64,000 bases of DNA from Bizionia saleffrena (GTDB taxonomy: Bacteria; Bacteroidota; Bacteroidia; Flavobacteriales; Flavobacteriaceae): assembly GCF_008086175.1 (NCBI RefSeq), contig NZ_VSKM01000014.1:1-64000 (forward strand), in the 5' to 3' direction. Under the pieces are notes generated by a model, which worked only from the letters and a program-made list of their open reading frames with translations, was not told where the DNA came from and ran no database searches. How positions within the stretch are numbered: position 1 is the first letter of the stretch; every line of letters starts with the position of its first letter. Below are positions 26,668-37,180 of this stretch, in pieces. A program made the translations under genes and the position numbers.

Positions 26668-27000
26668 TTATTTACCAAGTAGTAAAAGCTCATTGCAAAC
26701 CACTTCTGTGGTATAGCGTTTTACGCCTTCTTTATCTTCCCAAGATCGGGTGGTGAGCTTACCTTCTATAGCGACTTCTTTCCCTTTTTGTAAATATTTT
26801 TCGGCTATCGCGGCTACATTTCCCCAAGCAACGACATTATGCCATTGGGTATCTGTTGCTTTTTCGCCCTTCGCATCTTTATAATTCTCGTTGGTGGCAA
26901 TGGAGAATTTAGCAAGCATTTTTCCGGATTCAAGATTAATAATTTCTGGATCATTTCCTAAGTTACCAATTAACTGTACTTTGTTTCTTAACGTATTCAT
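26668..27000 (-). CDS. Short single-stranded DNA-binding protein
   Basis: 110 residues of the SSB OB-fold: NTLRNKVQLIGNLGNDPEI, KFSIATNENYKDAKGE, TQWHNVVAWGNVA, KYLQKGKEVAIEGKLTTRSW and YTTEVVCNELLLLGK. It ends right after the OB-fold and has no linker or acidic C-terminal tip, which in the main cellular SSB recruits repair and replication partners. It is therefore likely a secondary SSB, as used in natural transformation, stress or by mobile elements. Confidence 0.93.
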   Translation of the reverse strand: MNTLRNKVQLIGNLGNDPEIINLESGKMLAKFSIATNENYKDAKGEKATDTQWHNVVAWGNVAAIAEKYLQKGKEVAIEGKLTTRSWEDKEGVKRYTTEVVCNELLLLGK

Positions 27001-27183
27001 AAGATAAGGTTTTATATATATTGAATCTCATTAGTTCAATTCAACACTGCAAAGATGCGACGCCATCACAGTGTTAATCGGTAATTACTTAATTAATGTC
27101 GGTTGTAAATGTTTGTAGTCGTTTGTAAACGAATAAGTTGTATATTTAATTATGATAAAATGCTTGTTTTAGAGTGTCAATAA

Positions 27184-27342
27184 ATTGCTGATAACCCAGA
27201 TTCAAGAAAAAAGTTTCAGGTGGTTTTTCAAAATTTATTCAGAATGACAGTGAACCGACATAGTATTTTATATCAAAGTCTAAATGAAAACGATATTGAA
27301 ATTATTAGAAATTTACACGAGAGAATGGATTTGAAAAAATAG
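27184..27342 (+). pseudogene. Remnant of a ParE-like toxin gene
   Basis: A 52-codon frame ends ILYQSLNENDIEIIRNLHER then MDLKK, which resembles the C-terminus of RelE/ParE-type toxins (typical end IEIIRILHERMDLKNRI from memory). An in-frame stop lies at 27181-27183 and no N-terminal half or antitoxin gene is visible. The rest of the 575-base gap between ssb and the zinc-ribbon gene holds nothing I recognise. Confidence 0.5.
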
Positions 27343-27576
27343 AGGGATCATAAGAGCCATAAATTTCACGTTTTTATTTCAACTGAAACACCATAAACCC
27401 GGCTTTGAGGTCAGGGAAGGAATTGATAGATACAAAACTGATTAACATAATAAAGAACCACGTTTCTTTTAACGGCTTTACATTTGAGAGTATTAGCGAT
27501 AACCAATGAATATATATGTGGCTATAGACAATAATAACACAACTGAAGAGGATAACTTTAATTATAAAAAGCGATA

Positions 27577-27927
27577 ATGATGACCAAATTATGCCCGGAA
27601 TGCGGAGATAAAATAGTAGGTAGAATAGATAAAAAATTCTGTAGTGACGGTTGCCGGAATGCCTACAATAATAAAATGAATAAAGACGGGAAGAACTTAA
27701 TCCGGAATATTAATAACCGATTGCGTAAAAACTGGCGTATTTTGGAAGAGTCTAACCCCGACCAAAAAACAAAAACCACCAAAACTAAATTAATACAAAA
27801 GGGGTTCGATTTTAATTACTTTACTAGTATTTATACCACGAAAGTGGGTACCGTATATTATTTTGTTTACGACCAAGGCTACTTGCCGCTAGATAATGAT
27901 TTTTATGCGTTGGTAAAAAGAAAATAA
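27577..27927 (+). CDS. Zinc-ribbon protein of unknown function
   Basis: 116 residues, basic. The N-terminus has a four-Cys zinc ribbon, CPECGDKIVGR then FCSDGCRNAYNN. A central NLIRNINNRLRKNWRILEE helix follows, and a C-terminal region GFDFNYFTSIYTTKVGTVYY that looks like a small beta domain. I recall similar proteins across Flavobacteriia but no function; nucleic-acid binding would fit. Two adjacent ATG codons are possible starts. It converges on the CBS-protein gene, 18 bases from its stop. Confidence 0.7.
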   Translation: MMTKLCPECGDKIVGRIDKKFCSDGCRNAYNNKMNKDGKNLIRNINNRLRKNWRILEESNPDQKTKTTKTKLIQKGFDFNYFTSIYTTKVGTVYYFVYDQGYLPLDNDFYALVKRK

Positions 27928-27945
27928 AAGCGGAGGCGCTATCTT

Positions 27946-28413
27946 CTATTTATAGTTTTGCCCTTTTAATTTAATAGCAGCTTTTAAAATATCTTTCTGA
28001 CTTATTTGTCCGACTAACTTACCCTCTTTTACAATAGGAAACCGTCTTCTCTTAGAATCTAGAAATTGTTTGGCTGCGTCAAATACATTTAGGTTGCCAT
28101 CTATCGTTTCAATGTTTTTAGCCATATATTTTTCAATACTATCTTCGGTCATTGGTAAATTATGGTAGCGACTTTCACTTATTTGTTTAATGCAATCCCC
28201 TTCAGAAATAATACCAACAAGTTCATAGTTATCGTTAACTACAGGGCCACCAGAAATTTTATATTTAATTAAAATGTCGATAACCTCCTCCACAGATTGG
28301 CTGGCTTTAAACGTAATGAGATCTGTCGTCATAAAATCACTCACTTTAAACAACTCTTTTTCTATATCTTGATTCTGATCTTTTCTAACACCTTGAAAAC
28401 TTTTAATACCCAT
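27946..28413 (-). CDS. Protein with tandem CBS domains
   Basis: 155 residues. Two CBS domains occupy residues about 25-85 (VSDFMTTDLITFKASQSVEE, GGPVVNDNYELVGIISEGD) and 95-150 (MAKNIETIDGNLNVFDAAKQ, RRFPIVKEGKLVGQISQKD). Such pairs bind adenine nucleotides and act as energy or redox sensors. There is no attached effector domain, so it must act through a partner not visible here. Confidence 0.88.
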   Translation of the reverse strand: MGIKSFQGVRKDQNQDIEKELFKVSDFMTTDLITFKASQSVEEVIDILIKYKISGGPVVNDNYELVGIISEGDCIKQISESRYHNLPMTEDSIEKYMAKNIETIDGNLNVFDAAKQFLDSKRRRFPIVKEGKLVGQISQKDILKAAIKLKGQNYK

Positions 28414-28587
28414 AATGTTTTTTATTTTTAGAATTAACTAAAGCTACTAATTTATTAATAGTTATCCTAATATATTAAGAGTATCGCATTAATAACGCTT
28501 TAAGACGACGCTTTTCTTTGTTCTGAGCCTTTAATAACCGGTTTTATAAGGGAGCTTGCTAGTTACTATTTTAGGTATAGGGCAAAA

Positions 28588-28614
28588 AAAAAGCGAGCGT
28601 TTAGCTCGCTTTTT
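28588..28614 (-). terminator. Rho-independent terminator of the Xaa-Pro aminopeptidase gene
   Basis: AAAAAGCGAGC (28588-28598) pairs with GCTCGCTTTTT (28604-28614) around a 5-base loop. On the minus strand it is followed by a U run, 18 bases past the stop codon. It could act in both directions. Confidence 0.88.
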
Positions 28615-28632
28615 TAAACTATTAGTAGTGTT

Positions 28633-29925
28633 TTATTTGTTCATTAGCTCTTCAATTTCTTCAGCTTCAATAGGAATATTACCCATTAAATTAAATGGTT
28701 CACCACTTTTTTGAACTACAAGATCATCTTCTAAACGAATACCAAAACCTTCTTCAGGAATATAAATTCCAGGCTCTACAGTAAAGATCATATTCTCTTG
28801 CATTGGCTCTGCCAAAATACCATAGTCGTGCGTGTCTAAACCAATATGGTGAGAAGTACCGTGCATAAAGTATTTTTTATACGCTGGCCAATCTGGGTTT
28901 TCATTCTTTACATCGGCTTTGTCAAGTAAACCTAAACCTAGTAATTCGCTAGTCATTAAATGGCCAACTTCAACGTGGTATTCTGCCCAAAGTGTTCCAG
29001 GAACTAATAATTTGGAGGCGTCCTTTTTTACTCTGTTCACGGCATCGTAAACTGCACGTTGTCGTTTTGAGTATCGACCAGAAACAGGAATCGTTCTACT
29101 TAAATCACTTGAATAATTAGCATATTCTGCAGCAGTATCAAATAAAATTAAGTCACCATCTTTACACTCTTTATTATTTTCTACATAGTGTAAAACGTTG
29201 GCATTGTTACCAGACGCAATGATTGGTGAGTAAGCGAATCCTTTAGATCTGTTTTTTAAAAATTCGTACATTAATTCTGCTTCAATTTCGTGTTCCCAAA
29301 CTCCAGGTTTCACAAAATTTAAAACACGTCTAAAACCTTTTTCGGTAATGTCGCAAGCGCGTTGCATCAAATCAATTTCAATTGGATCTTTAACCGCGCG
29401 TAAACGTTGTAATATCGGGTTGCTTTTAGCAACACGGTGCGCCGGATATTTGTCTTTTAGCCATTTTGTAAAGCGGTCTTCGCGCGTTTCTGTTTCCACA
29501 TTGGCTCTGTAATGTTCGTTTGTATTGATGTAAACAGTGTCGCACTGTGTCATCATTTCGAACATTATTTTTTCCATATCTTTTAACCAGTATACGGTTT
29601 TGATGCCACTAGTCTCTAGAGCGGCTTCTTTGGTTAGTTTTTCACCTTCCCAAACGGCAATATGTTCGTTTGTTTCTGTTAAGAATAAAACCTCGCGATG
29701 TTTTGGATTTGGACAGTCAGGGAAAAGAACAAGAATACTTTCTTCTTGATCGACACCACTTAAATAAAAAATATCGCGGTGTTGTGCAAATGGCAATGTG
29801 CTATCGGCACTAATAGGGTAGACATCGTTAGAATTGAAAACCGCTAAACTACTTGGTTGCATTTTTGCAGCAAAGTTTTTACGGTTTTTAATAAAAAGGG
29901 CGTTGTCTATTTGATGGTATTTCAT
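28633..29925 (-). CDS. pepP: Xaa-Pro aminopeptidase (M24B)
   Basis: 430 residues: an N-terminal aminopeptidase P domain (SLAVFNSNDVYPISADSTLP, YLSGVDQEESILVLFPDC) and a C-terminal pita-bread catalytic domain. Metal ligands are visible in ILFDTAAEY, SSDLSRTIPV, HGTSHHIGLDTHD, FTVEPGIYIPEEG and IRLEDDLVV. It removes N-terminal residues preceding proline. No signal peptide is present, so it is cytoplasmic. Confidence 0.94.
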   Translation of the reverse strand: MKYHQIDNALFIKNRKNFAAKMQPSSLAVFNSNDVYPISADSTLPFAQHRDIFYLSGVDQEESILVLFPDCPNPKHREVLFLTETNEHIAVWEGEKLTKEAALETSGIKTVYWLKDMEKIMFEMMTQCDTVYINTNEHYRANVETETREDRFTKWLKDKYPAHRVAKSNPILQRLRAVKDPIEIDLMQRACDITEKGFRRVLNFVKPGVWEHEIEAELMYEFLKNRSKGFAYSPIIASGNNANVLHYVENNKECKDGDLILFDTAAEYANYSSDLSRTIPVSGRYSKRQRAVYDAVNRVKKDASKLLVPGTLWAEYHVEVGHLMTSELLGLGLLDKADVKNENPDWPAYKKYFMHGTSHHIGLDTHDYGILAEPMQENMIFTVEPGIYIPEEGFGIRLEDDLVVQKSGEPFNLMGNIPIEAEEIEELMNK

Positions 29926-29996
29926 AAATAATGTGTTTTTTCTATTAGCTTTCCAAAATTAAAGAATCGAACACCAATAAACGACGCCATTTGGCG

Positions 29997-30581
29997 CTAT
30001 CGTGTATTTTTTCTTATCCTACTCATTTGTCGCGACGAAATCCCTAAAAAGGAAGCGAGATAATGCAGCGGTACTTCTTGTAATAAATTGGGCTCATTGT
30101 GTAGTAGTTTTTGGTAGCGTTCTTCGGGCGTGAGTGTTAATAAATCGATGCGGTAATCGTCGATACGGTAAATTTGCTTTTCAATAAGTTTATAATAAAA
30201 AGCTTTAAACGCACTATTATTTTTTAATAACGCCGAAAAGTTTTCAGAAGTAATAACCCATAAATCACAATCGCTAATCGCCTTTATATTTTTTCTAGAC
30301 GGCACGCTGTTCATAAAACTATTTAATGCAGAAGTGGAAGCATTTTTAAGTCCTAAATACGTTGTTTTTTCTTCGCCCAAAACCGTAATAGAATGTTGTA
30401 AAACACCAGTATTAATGTAGCAGAAGTATTTACAAATGCGACCTTCTTCTACAAAAAATTCATTTTTTTGAAGCTTTAAATTGGTGAAACATTCTAAAAT
30501 ATCCGGAATGTGATGCTCTAATTCTGAAGCATTAATCACACTTTTTAAAAAGATTACTAGATTATTTTGTGAAGAGTTCAT
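29997..30581 (-). CDS. Crp/Fnr-family transcription regulator
   Basis: 194 residues. The N-terminal cNMP-binding-like barrel includes LKLQKNEFFVEEGRICKYFC and VLGEEKTTYLGLKNA. The C-terminal helix-turn-helix is VPLHYLASFLGISSRQMSRI and runs almost to the end of the protein. This short class is common in Bacteroidota; the usual cAMP-contacting residues are not evident, so the ligand is unknown. It is divergent from the large BNR-repeat gene, with 121 bases between, and could regulate it. Confidence 0.88.
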   Translation of the reverse strand: MNSSQNNLVIFLKSVINASELEHHIPDILECFTNLKLQKNEFFVEEGRICKYFCYINTGVLQHSITVLGEEKTTYLGLKNASTSALNSFMNSVPSRKNIKAISDCDLWVITSENFSALLKNNSAFKAFYYKLIEKQIYRIDDYRIDLLTLTPEERYQKLLHNEPNLLQEVPLHYLASFLGISSRQMSRIRKNTR

Positions 30582-30702
30582 TGTTTAAAGGGGCGTATTA
30601 CAACTGCTAATAACAAAAATAGAACTATAAAATTAATCTCTATGTTGTTTTTAGCGCAGTTTTTTAAATATTAAGTAATTTTGGTGCTTAAACTATAAAG
30701 TT

Positions 30703-33543
30703 ATGATGTTTAGGATATTTTTAATGTTTCTTTTTACAAGTATGTTTAGTGTTTCGGCACAGCAAGTACCAACGACTGCTGATGCTGTTAAGGAATCTTT
30801 AATTCAAAAAGAAAAGTTACATAAGCAATCATTAGTCAAAAATTTAGCGTTCGAAACTATCGGACCAAAAGTGATGAGTGGTCGGGTGGTAGATGTAGAG
30901 GTGAACCCAGAAAATAATAGTGAGTTTTATGTAGGTTATGCGTCGGGAGGCGTTTGGTACACTGCAAATAATGGGTCTTCTTTTAAGCCTGTTTTAGATT
31001 CGGCACCGACTCAAAATGTGGGTGATATTGCTGTCGATTGGAAAACGAAAACCATTTGGGTAGGGACAGGCGAAAATAATAGTTCGCGTTCGTCTTACGC
31101 TGGCATTGGTATTTTAAAATCTACAAACCAGGGGGTAACTTGGGAGAATATGGGGTTGAAAGAGTCGCATCATATTGGGCGCATTATTATTGATTCTAAT
31201 CATCCGGAGACCGTAATCGTTGGTGTAACGGGGCATTTGTACTCCAATAACAAAGAGCGTGGTATTTATAAAACTACGGATGGCGGTACGACTTGGGAAC
31301 AAAAACTATTTATTAACGATTCCACAGGAATTATTGATATCGATAGTCCTTTAAATAATACAAAGATTTTATACGCCTCGTCTTGGACGCGGGATCGAAA
31401 AGCATGGAATTTTAGCGGAAGCGGTACCGGTTCGGCCATTTATAAAAGTAATGATAGTGGTGAAAACTGGAGTAAGGTTACTGTAGCAAATAGTGGGTTT
31501 CCTGTTGATGATGGTGTGGGAAGAATAGGTTTAGCGGTTTTTAATGAAGATATCGTGTATGCGTTGCTAGACAATCAAAACCGTCGTCCGCCTGGAGATG
31601 CAGATATTAATAACAATAGTTTTAATACAATGGGGCCAAAAGCGATGCCTGGTGAAGATTTTTTGAAATTATCTGATAAAAAAATTAATGCATTTTTAAA
31701 AACAAATGGTTTTCGCGAAAAATACAGAGCCGAAAATGTAAAGCAAATTATTAGAAGCGGATTGGCGAAACCTTCAGAATTGACCAATTTTTTAAAGACA
31801 ACAAATGCGATGCTTTTTGAAACGCCGGTAATTGGTGCTGAGGTGTATAAAAGTATTGATGGTGGAAAATCGTGGGCCAAAACACATAATAACTATATCG
31901 ATGATCTGTATTACAGTTATGGTTATTATTTTGGTGAAATTAGAGTCGATTTGCAAGACGAAAATGGCATTTATGTACTCGGCGTTCCTATTTTAAAATC
32001 TAAAGACGGTGGCAAAACTTTCAAAAACATTAGTCAGGAGAATGTGCATGCCGATCATCAAGCGTTGTGGGTAAGCCCAAATAAACAAGGGCATTTAATT
32101 GATGGAAATGATGGGGGCTTGAATATGAGTTACGACGATGGTGCGACTTGGGAAAAGCTAAATGTAAATGCTGTGGGACAATTCTATGCTATTAACGTCG
32201 ATAACCAAACGCCGTATAATGTGTATGGTGGTTTGCAAGATAACGGGGTTTGGTTTGGGCCGCATAACGCGAAACACGACAGAAGCTGGAACCAAAGCGG
32301 ACATTATCCTTGGGAAGGCATAATGGGTGGTGATGGAATGAAAATTGAAATCGATAATAGAAATCCAGATATTATTTACACCGGCTATCAGTTTGGGAAT
32401 TATTATCGAATCGATCGCGAAAAAGAATCGCAAACGTATATTCAGCCCAAACCTGAAGAAGGTGGAGAACCGTATCGTTTCAACTGGCAAACGCCAATTT
32501 TATTATCGCAGCACAATCAGGATATTTTGTATTTCGGCGGGAATAAAGTGATGCGTTCGTTAAATCAAGGAACGGATTGGGACGTTATAAGCCCAGATTT
32601 AACGCAAGGTGGGAAAACAGGAAATGTAGCTTACGGTACGCTCACAACGATGAGCGAATCGCCTTTTCAGTTTGGACTGATTTATACGGGTAGCGACGAT
32701 GGTTTGTTACACGTAACTAAAAACGGAGGGGCTACTTGGAAACTTATAAATAATACGTTACCAAAAGATCTTTGGGTGAGTAGAGTGGTGGCTTCAAAAT
32801 ATAAAAAAGAACGCGTGTATGCGACTTTGAATGGTTATAGATTTGATGATTTTAAAAGTTATGTATATGTCTCGGATAATTACGGGGAAACGTGGAGCGC
32901 CATAAATAGCAATTTACCAGTGTCGGCGGTAAACGTTATTGTTGAGGATGAAAACAGTGCGTCTATAATTTATTTAGGTACCGATAACGGTGCGTATGTA
33001 AGTTTTAATACCGGAGAATCTTGGGAAGCATTCGTAGAGAATTTACCTGCCGTTGCTGTGCATGATATGGTTATTCATAAAGAATCTAATGATTTATTAC
33101 TGGCTACTCACGGAAGGAGTATTTACAAAACGAATGTTAGTCAGCTTCAAAAAATGACGGCGGACAGTTTACAAAATGAGGTGGTTATATTTCCTTTTAA
33201 AACGGTTAAACATTCGCCACGCTGGGGCGATTCTTACAGTCAGTGGTCCAATACAATCACGCCCGAATTAGAGATTGCTTTTTATTCCCATGAAGGAGGT
33301 GATAAAGCGATTACTATTTCTTCAAAAGGAGGAAAAGTAGTAAAAACGATATCTAAATCAGTAGATAAAGGGTATAATGTGTTGACTTATAATTTAAGTA
33401 TTTCAGAAAAAATAAGAGCGAAATTATTGAAAAAAGACACGTCAATATCTATAGAGAAAGCAAAAAATAACTATTATTATTTACCTAAAGGAAACTATGT
33501 TGTGAAGATAGATGGTGCAAAGGAGACCTTTGTAATCGAGTAG
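30703..33543 (+). CDS. Secreted VPS10/sortilin-like BNR-repeat protein
   Basis: 946 residues with a Sec signal peptide (MMFRIFLMFLFTSMFSVSAQ). The body is a propeller of BNR/Asp-box turns, for example STNQGVTWE, TTDGGTTWEQ, SNDSGENWSK, SKDGGKTFK, SYDDGATWEK, TKNGGATWK and SDNYGETWSA, with conserved HADHQALWVSP and DGNDGGLNMSYDDG. The fold resembles VPS10/glycoside-hydrolase-like propellers annotated widely in Bacteroidota. There is no T9SS tail. A TAATTTTG box at 30676-30683 may be its -7 element. The role is uncertain. Confidence 0.82.
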   Translation: MMFRIFLMFLFTSMFSVSAQQVPTTADAVKESLIQKEKLHKQSLVKNLAFETIGPKVMSGRVVDVEVNPENNSEFYVGYASGGVWYTANNGSSFKPVLDSAPTQNVGDIAVDWKTKTIWVGTGENNSSRSSYAGIGILKSTNQGVTWENMGLKESHHIGRIIIDSNHPETVIVGVTGHLYSNNKERGIYKTTDGGTTWEQKLFINDSTGIIDIDSPLNNTKILYASSWTRDRKAWNFSGSGTGSAIYKSNDSGENWSKVTVANSGFPVDDGVGRIGLAVFNEDIVYALLDNQNRRPPGDADINNNSFNTMGPKAMPGEDFLKLSDKKINAFLKTNGFREKYRAENVKQIIRSGLAKPSELTNFLKTTNAMLFETPVIGAEVYKSIDGGKSWAKTHNNYIDDLYYSYGYYFGEIRVDLQDENGIYVLGVPILKSKDGGKTFKNISQENVHADHQALWVSPNKQGHLIDGNDGGLNMSYDDGATWEKLNVNAVGQFYAINVDNQTPYNVYGGLQDNGVWFGPHNAKHDRSWNQSGHYPWEGIMGGDGMKIEIDNRNPDIIYTGYQFGNYYRIDREKESQTYIQPKPEEGGEPYRFNWQTPILLSQHNQDILYFGGNKVMRSLNQGTDWDVISPDLTQGGKTGNVAYGTLTTMSESPFQFGLIYTGSDDGLLHVTKNGGATWKLINNTLPKDLWVSRVVASKYKKERVYATLNGYRFDDFKSYVYVSDNYGETWSAINSNLPVSAVNVIVEDENSASIIYLGTDNGAYVSFNTGESWEAFVENLPAVAVHDMVIHKESNDLLLATHGRSIYKTNVSQLQKMTADSLQNEVVIFPFKTVKHSPRWGDSYSQWSNTITPELEIAFYSHEGGDKAITISSKGGKVVKTISKSVDKGYNVLTYNLSISEKIRAKLLKKDTSISIEKAKNNYYYLPKGNYVVKIDGAKETFVIE

Positions 33544-33590
33544 TTTCTTACTTAAACCTATTCTAAATAATATTTTAAAGAGAATATAAA

Positions 33591-33621
33591 TTTTTATACT
33601 TCTCGATGTACCTTATCTTTG
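33591..33621 (+). promoter_or_regulatory. Promoter of the sdhCAB operon
   Basis: TATCTTTG at 33614-33621 is a good -7 box, 25 bases before the sdhC ATG. A TTTTTA stretch from 33591, about 19 bases upstream, is a weak match to the upstream TTTG element. Confidence 0.5.
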
Positions 33622-33646
33622 TATAACAAATAATAACTTCAAAATA

Positions 33647-34321
33647 ATGAGCGGGATTTTAAATTCGTCAATAGGAAGAAAGTTTGCCATGGCACTTTCG
33701 GCATTCTTTCTAATGGTCTTTTTATTACAACATTTTACAATTAATTTACTATCTGTTATTAGTGAAGACACTTTCAATAACGTTTCTCATTTTATGGGAA
33801 CATTCTGGTTGGTACAATATGTATTACAACCAGTTTTAATTTTTGGTGTGATTTTTCACTTTATAATGGGTTTTGTTTTAGAGGTAAGAAACCGTAATGC
33901 GAGACAAATTAGCTATGCTAAAAACAATGGAAATGCAAACTCAACTTGGATGAGTAGAAATATGATTTGGAGCGGGTTAGCTATTTTAGCTTTCATTGGT
34001 CTTCATTTTTACGATTTTTGGTTGCCAGAAATAAACACAAAGTTTATTGAAGGTGATATGTCTGGACTACTTCCAAATGGGGAGTATAGATATTTTGAAG
34101 AGCTTCAGCATAAGTTTGTAGATGTTTGGAGAGTAGTATTATACTGTATCGCGTTTGTGTTTTTAGCATTACACTTACTCCACGGGTTTAGTTCTGCATT
34201 TCAGTCTACAGGAGCAAACAACAAATACACAAAAGGATTACAAGGTTTTGGAAAGGCCTATGCAATCATAATTCCGTTAGGTTTTGTATTCATAGCATTA
34301 TTCCATTATTTTAATCACTAA
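33647..34321 (+). CDS. sdhC: Succinate dehydrogenase cytochrome b subunit
   Basis: 224 residues with five hydrophobic segments, as in the diheme b558-type subunit of Bacteroidota and Bacillus. Likely heme-ligand histidines lie in [35 protein letters not shown] and [11 protein letters not shown]. It anchors SdhAB to the inner membrane and passes electrons between the Fe-S subunit and menaquinone. It is the first gene of sdhCAB; sdhA starts 14 bases after its stop. Confidence 0.95.
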   Translation: MSGILNSSIGRKFAMALSAFFLMVFLLQHFTINLLSVISEDTFNNVSHFMGTFWLVQYVLQPVLIFGVIFHFIMGFVLEVRNRNARQISYAKNNGNANSTWMSRNMIWSGLAILAFIGLHFYDFWLPEINTKFIEGDMSGLLPNGEYRYFEELQHKFVDVWRVVLYCIAFVFLALHLLHGFSSAFQSTGANNKYTKGLQGFGKAYAIIIPLGFVFIALFHYFNH

Positions 34322-34335
34322 AAACTCATCTAAAA

Positions 34336-36348
34336 ATGGCTTTAGATTCAAAAACACCTCAAGGTCCAATTGCAGATAAATGGACAAATTATAAAAATCA
34401 TATTAACTTGGTTAACCCAGCTAACAAGCGTAACATAGATGTTATTGTTGTTGGTACAGGTTTGGCCGGAGGTTCTGCTGCTGCAACTTTAGCAGAGCTT
34501 GGTTATAACGTAAAAGCATTTTGTTTTCAAGATTCTCCACGTCGTGCGCACTCAATTGCAGCACAAGGGGGGATTAACGCAGCAAAAAACTACCAAGGAG
34601 ATGGAGATTCTACTTACAGATTGTTTTACGATACTGTAAAAGGAGGTGATTACCGTTCGCGTGAAGCTAACGTGTATCGTCTTGCTGAGGTTTCAGCAAA
34701 TATTATCGACCAATGTGTGGCGCAAGGGGTTCCTTTTGCCCGCGAATATGGTGGTTTACTAGATAACCGCTCGTTTGGTGGTGTTCTTGTTTCAAGAACA
34801 TTTTATGCTGCTGGACAAACAGGTCAACAATTATTATTAGGTGCTTATTCTGCTATGAACCGTCAAATCGGTCGTGGTAAAATTAAAATGTACAACCGCC
34901 ACGAAATGTTAGACGTGGTTGTTGTCGATGGAAAAGCACGTGGAATTATAGCACGTAACTTAGTTACTGGAGAAATTGAACGTCACTCTGCACACGCAGT
35001 TGTTCTTGGAACTGGTGGTTATGGTAACGTATTCTTCTTATCTACCAATGCGATGGGAAGTAACGTAACAGCAGCATGGAAAGCGCACAAGCGTGGGTCT
35101 TACTTTGCAAACCCGTGTTACACACAAATTCACCCAACATGTATTCCAGTCTCTGGCGATCATCAGTCTAAACTAACGTTAATGTCTGAGTCGTTAAGAA
35201 ATGACGGACGTATTTGGGTGCCAAAAAACATGAAAGATGTCACAGCAATTCGCGAAGGCCGTTTAAAGCCAACAGAAATTGCTGACGAAAATAGAGATTA
35301 CTACCTAGAGCGTCGTTACCCAGCATTCGGTAACTTAGTACCTCGTGATGTAGCCTCTCGTGCAGCCAAAGAACGTTGCGATGCCGGTTACGGTGTTAAT
35401 GCTACAGGTGAAGCGGTATATTTAGATTTTGCAACGGCAATACAACGTTACGGAAAAGAACAAGCGACAGTGAAGCATTTAGATGCTAACGATAAAGCGC
35501 TTATTAAAAAATTAGGACAAGAAGTTGTAAAAAATAAATACGGAAACTTATTCCAGATGTACGAGAAAATCGTAGATCAAGATCCGTACAACACACCAAT
35601 GATGATTTATCCTGCGGTGCATTATACAATGGGTGGTCTTTGGGTAGATTATAATTTAATGACTACCGTTCCTGGATTGTACGCTATTGGAGAAGCTAAC
35701 TTCTCTGATCACGGAGCAAACAGACTTGGAGCTTCAGCATTAATGCAAGGTTTAGCCGATGGTTACTTCGTGTTACCGTACACTATTGGAAATTATTTGT
35801 CTGATGATATTCGTACCGGACCAATTTCAACGGAAACACCTGAATTTGTGCAAGCTGAAAAAGAAGTGAAAGAGAAAATTAATTTCTTTATCACTAATAA
35901 AGGGAGCCATTCTGTAGATTATTTCCATAAGAAATTAGGAAAAATCATGTGGGATAAAGTTGGGATGTCTAGAAACGTTACAGGTTTAACAGAAGCGATT
36001 TCTGAAATTAAAGCCCTTCGTGAAGAATTTTGGAAAGAAGTAAGAGTACCAGGAACTAACGAAGAGTTTAACGAGCAATTAGCAAAAGCAGGTCGTGTAG
36101 CAGATTTCCTAGAATTAGGAGAATTGTTTGCAAAAGATGCTTTAGATCGCGAAGAATCTTGTGGAGGTCACTTTAGAGAAGACTCTATAGAATTAAGCGG
36201 AGAACAAAAAGGAGAAGCAAAAAGAGACGATGAGAATTATGCTTACGTTGCGGCTTGGGAATACAAAGGAGAACCAAGTGCTGCTGTATTACACAAAGAA
36301 GAATTAGAGTTTAAGGATATCGAATTAAAACAAAGAAGTTATAAATAA
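34336..36348 (+). CDS. sdhA: Succinate dehydrogenase/fumarate reductase flavoprotein subunit
   Basis: 670 residues: FAD-binding [19 protein letters not shown], the covalent-FAD region [18 protein letters not shown], substrate-site [13 protein letters not shown] and [18 protein letters not shown]. It oxidises succinate to fumarate (or the reverse) on the cytoplasmic face of complex II. Length and sequence fit the b558-type family. sdhB follows after eight bases. Confidence 0.97.
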   Translation: MALDSKTPQGPIADKWTNYKNHINLVNPANKRNIDVIVVGTGLAGGSAAATLAELGYNVKAFCFQDSPRRAHSIAAQGGINAAKNYQGDGDSTYRLFYDTVKGGDYRSREANVYRLAEVSANIIDQCVAQGVPFAREYGGLLDNRSFGGVLVSRTFYAAGQTGQQLLLGAYSAMNRQIGRGKIKMYNRHEMLDVVVVDGKARGIIARNLVTGEIERHSAHAVVLGTGGYGNVFFLSTNAMGSNVTAAWKAHKRGSYFANPCYTQIHPTCIPVSGDHQSKLTLMSESLRNDGRIWVPKNMKDVTAIREGRLKPTEIADENRDYYLERRYPAFGNLVPRDVASRAAKERCDAGYGVNATGEAVYLDFATAIQRYGKEQATVKHLDANDKALIKKLGQEVVKNKYGNLFQMYEKIVDQDPYNTPMMIYPAVHYTMGGLWVDYNLMTTVPGLYAIGEANFSDHGANRLGASALMQGLADGYFVLPYTIGNYLSDDIRTGPISTETPEFVQAEKEVKEKINFFITNKGSHSVDYFHKKLGKIMWDKVGMSRNVTGLTEAISEIKALREEFWKEVRVPGTNEEFNEQLAKAGRVADFLELGELFAKDALDREESCGGHFREDSIELSGEQKGEAKRDDENYAYVAAWEYKGEPSAAVLHKEELEFKDIELKQRSYK

Positions 36349-36356
36349 GGAAAGCT

Positions 36357-37103
36357 ATGAATTTAACGTTAAAAATATGGCGTCAAAAAAACGCTAACGA
36401 TAAAGGAAAAATGGTCGATTATCAAATTGGCGATATTTCTGGTGATATGTCTTTCCTTGAAATGTTAGACTTATTAAACGATCAATTAATAAATAAAGGA
36501 GAAGAGCCCGTAGCATTCGATCACGATTGTCGTGAAGGAATTTGTGGTATGTGTTCTCTATATATAAACGGTGAAGCGCACGGACCAGATAGAGGTGTAA
36601 CAACTTGCCAATTACACATGCGTATGTTTAAAGATGGCGAGACGATTTTTATCGAGCCATTTAGAGCAAAAGCATTTCCAGTAATAAAGGATTTAGTTGT
36701 CGATAGAAGTGCTTTCGATCGTATTCAACACGCAGGGGGCTTTATTTCTGTAAATACCTCTGGTAACACGATTGATGCTAACACGATCCCTGTTAATAAA
36801 CACGATGCCGACGATGCCTTTAGTGCAGCGACTTGTATTGGTTGTGGTGCGTGTGTAGCAAGTTGTAAGAACTCTTCAGCGATGTTATATCTTGGAGCAA
36901 AAATATCTCAATTTGCTTTATTACCACAAGGTAAAATTGAAGCCACAGACCGTGTTTTAAACATGGTAAAACAAATGGACGAAGAAGGTTTTGGTAACTG
37001 TACCAATACTGGAGCTTGTGAGGTAGAATGCCCGAAAGGAATTTCGTTAGAAAATATTGCACGTTTAAATCGTGAGTATTTGTCAGCCACTTTAAAAGGG
37101 TAA
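36357..37103 (+). CDS. sdhB: Succinate dehydrogenase iron-sulfur subunit
   Basis: 248 residues with all three cluster sites: the 2Fe-2S loop [10 protein letters not shown] plus [20 protein letters not shown] for 4Fe-4S, and [14 protein letters not shown] for the remaining ligands. It carries electrons from SdhA to SdhC. The gene is complete, but its last 222 bases (36882-37103) recur at 40389-40610. Its own downstream DNA is AT-rich and lacks a terminator, whereas one follows the second copy. Confidence 0.97.
   Translation: MNLTLKIWRQKNANDKGKMVDYQIGDISGDMSFLEMLDLLNDQLINKGEEPVAFDHDCREGICGMCSLYINGEAHGPDRGVTTCQLHMRMFKDGETIFIEPFRAKAFPVIKDLVVDRSAFDRIQHAGGFISVNTSGNTIDANTIPVNKHDADDAFSAATCIGCGACVASCKNSSAMLYLGAKISQFALLPQGKIEATDRVLNMVKQMDEEGFGNCTNTGACEVECPKGISLENIARLNREYLSATLKG
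36882..37103 (+). repeat. Direct repeat, copy 1 (3' end of sdhB)
   Basis: These 222 bases align without gaps to 40389-40610. I count 14 mismatches by eye, seven of them in the first 24 bases. This copy is joined to the intact 5' part of sdhB. The repeat pair brackets the cytochrome and FG-GAP protein genes; the copies start 3507 bases apart. Confidence 0.95.
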
Positions 37104-37180
37104 ATTTTATTTTTTGTTGTAGTATATTTTTCATTTAAAATATATAAATTTCTTATATTGTGTTAGAAATTTATATTAAA

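Noticed and set aside
27506-27577. 23-codon frame whose stop overlaps the start of the zinc-ribbon gene
   Set aside because: Too short and Asn-rich to separate from chance; no promoter box upstream.
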